Below, piece after piece: positions 21,219 to 21,560 of a stretch of DNA of 21,560 nucleotides. Origin of the DNA: a virus; IMG/VR virus record IMGVR_UViG_3300021502_000009, positions 1-21,560 of that record; one strand, given 5' to 3'. A program made the position numbers and the translations under genes. Position 1 is the stretch's first letter. Each line of letters opens with the position of its first letter. The notes beneath the pieces are model-generated. The model ran no database searches and was not told where the DNA came from. It was given only the letters and a program-made list of their open reading frames with translations.

Positions 21219-21560
21219 CTAAACCGTATTATCAGAACCAAAACCAGCCAAGAATGCAGTTTTAATCGGATGATGAAACTCGAGACCACATTCAGTGAGA
21301 TATTCCTCATCAGTTCCGTCAATTCTATTTCGCCCGGTATTCAGTTTATCAGGATCAGGGTAGAAAGTAGTATCATCTATATATCGATACTTCAAATCTC
21401 TCGGATCAAAGATAACCATATTGTTTCTATTTGAAGCTTCATAGCTCATGAGAGGATGAATCTTCATATGGATCTCGCCGAAAGGAGTTACCCAGGTTTT
21501 AACCTTTATACCATAATCAACTGTCTGAGTAGTTAACTCATAATTTCCGTACTCTTTAAC
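21219..21560 (-). CDS. Major capsid protein, C-terminal part (5' end outside window)
   Basis: The frame is open to the window edge, giving 113 residues. It begins VKEYGNYELTTQTVDYGIKV and continues TPFGEIHMKIHPLMS, MVIFDPRDLKYRYIDDTTFY and ends with DGTDEEYLTECGLEFHHPIK-TAFLAGF. The series (loop/P-domain strand pair, 'HPLMS', 'I.D...L.YR', 'DEYLTE.GLE..HP..H') is the C-terminus of the HK97-fold capsid proteins of many environmental phages. Its position directly before the adaptor supports this. The ATG at 21467 is internal. A hairpin terminator follows. Confidence 0.78.
   Translation of the reverse strand, partial: VKEYGNYELTTQTVDYGIKVKTWVTPFGEIHMKIHPLMSYEASNRNNMVIFDPRDLKYRYIDDTTFYPDPDKLNTGRNRIDGTDEEYLTECGLEFHHPIKTAFLAGFGSDNTV

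Overview
The window is part of a tailed double-stranded DNA phage (or prophage) genome. It is AT-rich (roughly 35-40% G+C by eye), almost fully coding, and its genes are packed with TAATG/ATGA overlaps and strong GGAG-type Shine-Dalgarno (SD) sites. That suggests a bacterial host using conventional SD initiation; the host cannot be named from the sequence. Terminase, portal, lysis, integrase and tRNA genes are not seen here. The order capsid - adaptor - beta-rich tail proteins - GNAT-like protein - run of Gly/Ala-rich and very long virion proteins resembles environmental podovirus-like phages, but that is inference.

Left arm (1-8779, + strand): DNA metabolism. After the tail of an unidentified gene come a Sak4-type recombination ATPase, a DUF669-like putative ssDNA-binding protein, a ribbon-helix-helix (RHH)-like small protein, a basic small protein, a ParB-domain/DNA methyltransferase fusion, a small hypothetical, a 57-aa two-helix membrane protein, a family A DNA polymerase with a fused uracil-DNA-glycosylase-like domain, a DUF3987-like helicase/primase-associated protein, two small hypotheticals, a DnaQ-like exonuclease and a DUF3310 protein. 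Together they form a replication/recombination module.

Right arm (8790-21560, - strand, converging on the left arm at about 8780-8790): virion genes. Read in the direction of transcription (from the right edge) these are the major capsid C-terminus, a terminator-like hairpin, a head-tail adaptor, a small helical protein, a beta-rich tail protein, a tail protein with C-terminal tandem repeats, three further beta-rich tail/fibre-type proteins, a propeller-like tail protein, a GNAT-like protein, three probable internal/ejection proteins and a 1442-aa giant probable internal virion protein.

The most striking signal beyond the genes is a dispersed 19-bp repeat (consensus ATTCAAAWTTTAAACAAAG, with an imperfect dyad TTCAAA-N-TTYRAA) present in nine copies. 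Seven lie 9-22 nt upstream of start codons, on both gene strands. Two are buried in frame inside the giant virion gene. Two copies bracket the membrane-protein gene as direct repeats. The layout recalls the start-associated sequences or stoperators of mycobacteriophages. The RHH-like protein, whose own gene carries a copy, and the ParB-methyltransferase are candidate binders. The hexamer AGATCT is also clearly over-represented and is a candidate for the methyltransferase's site.
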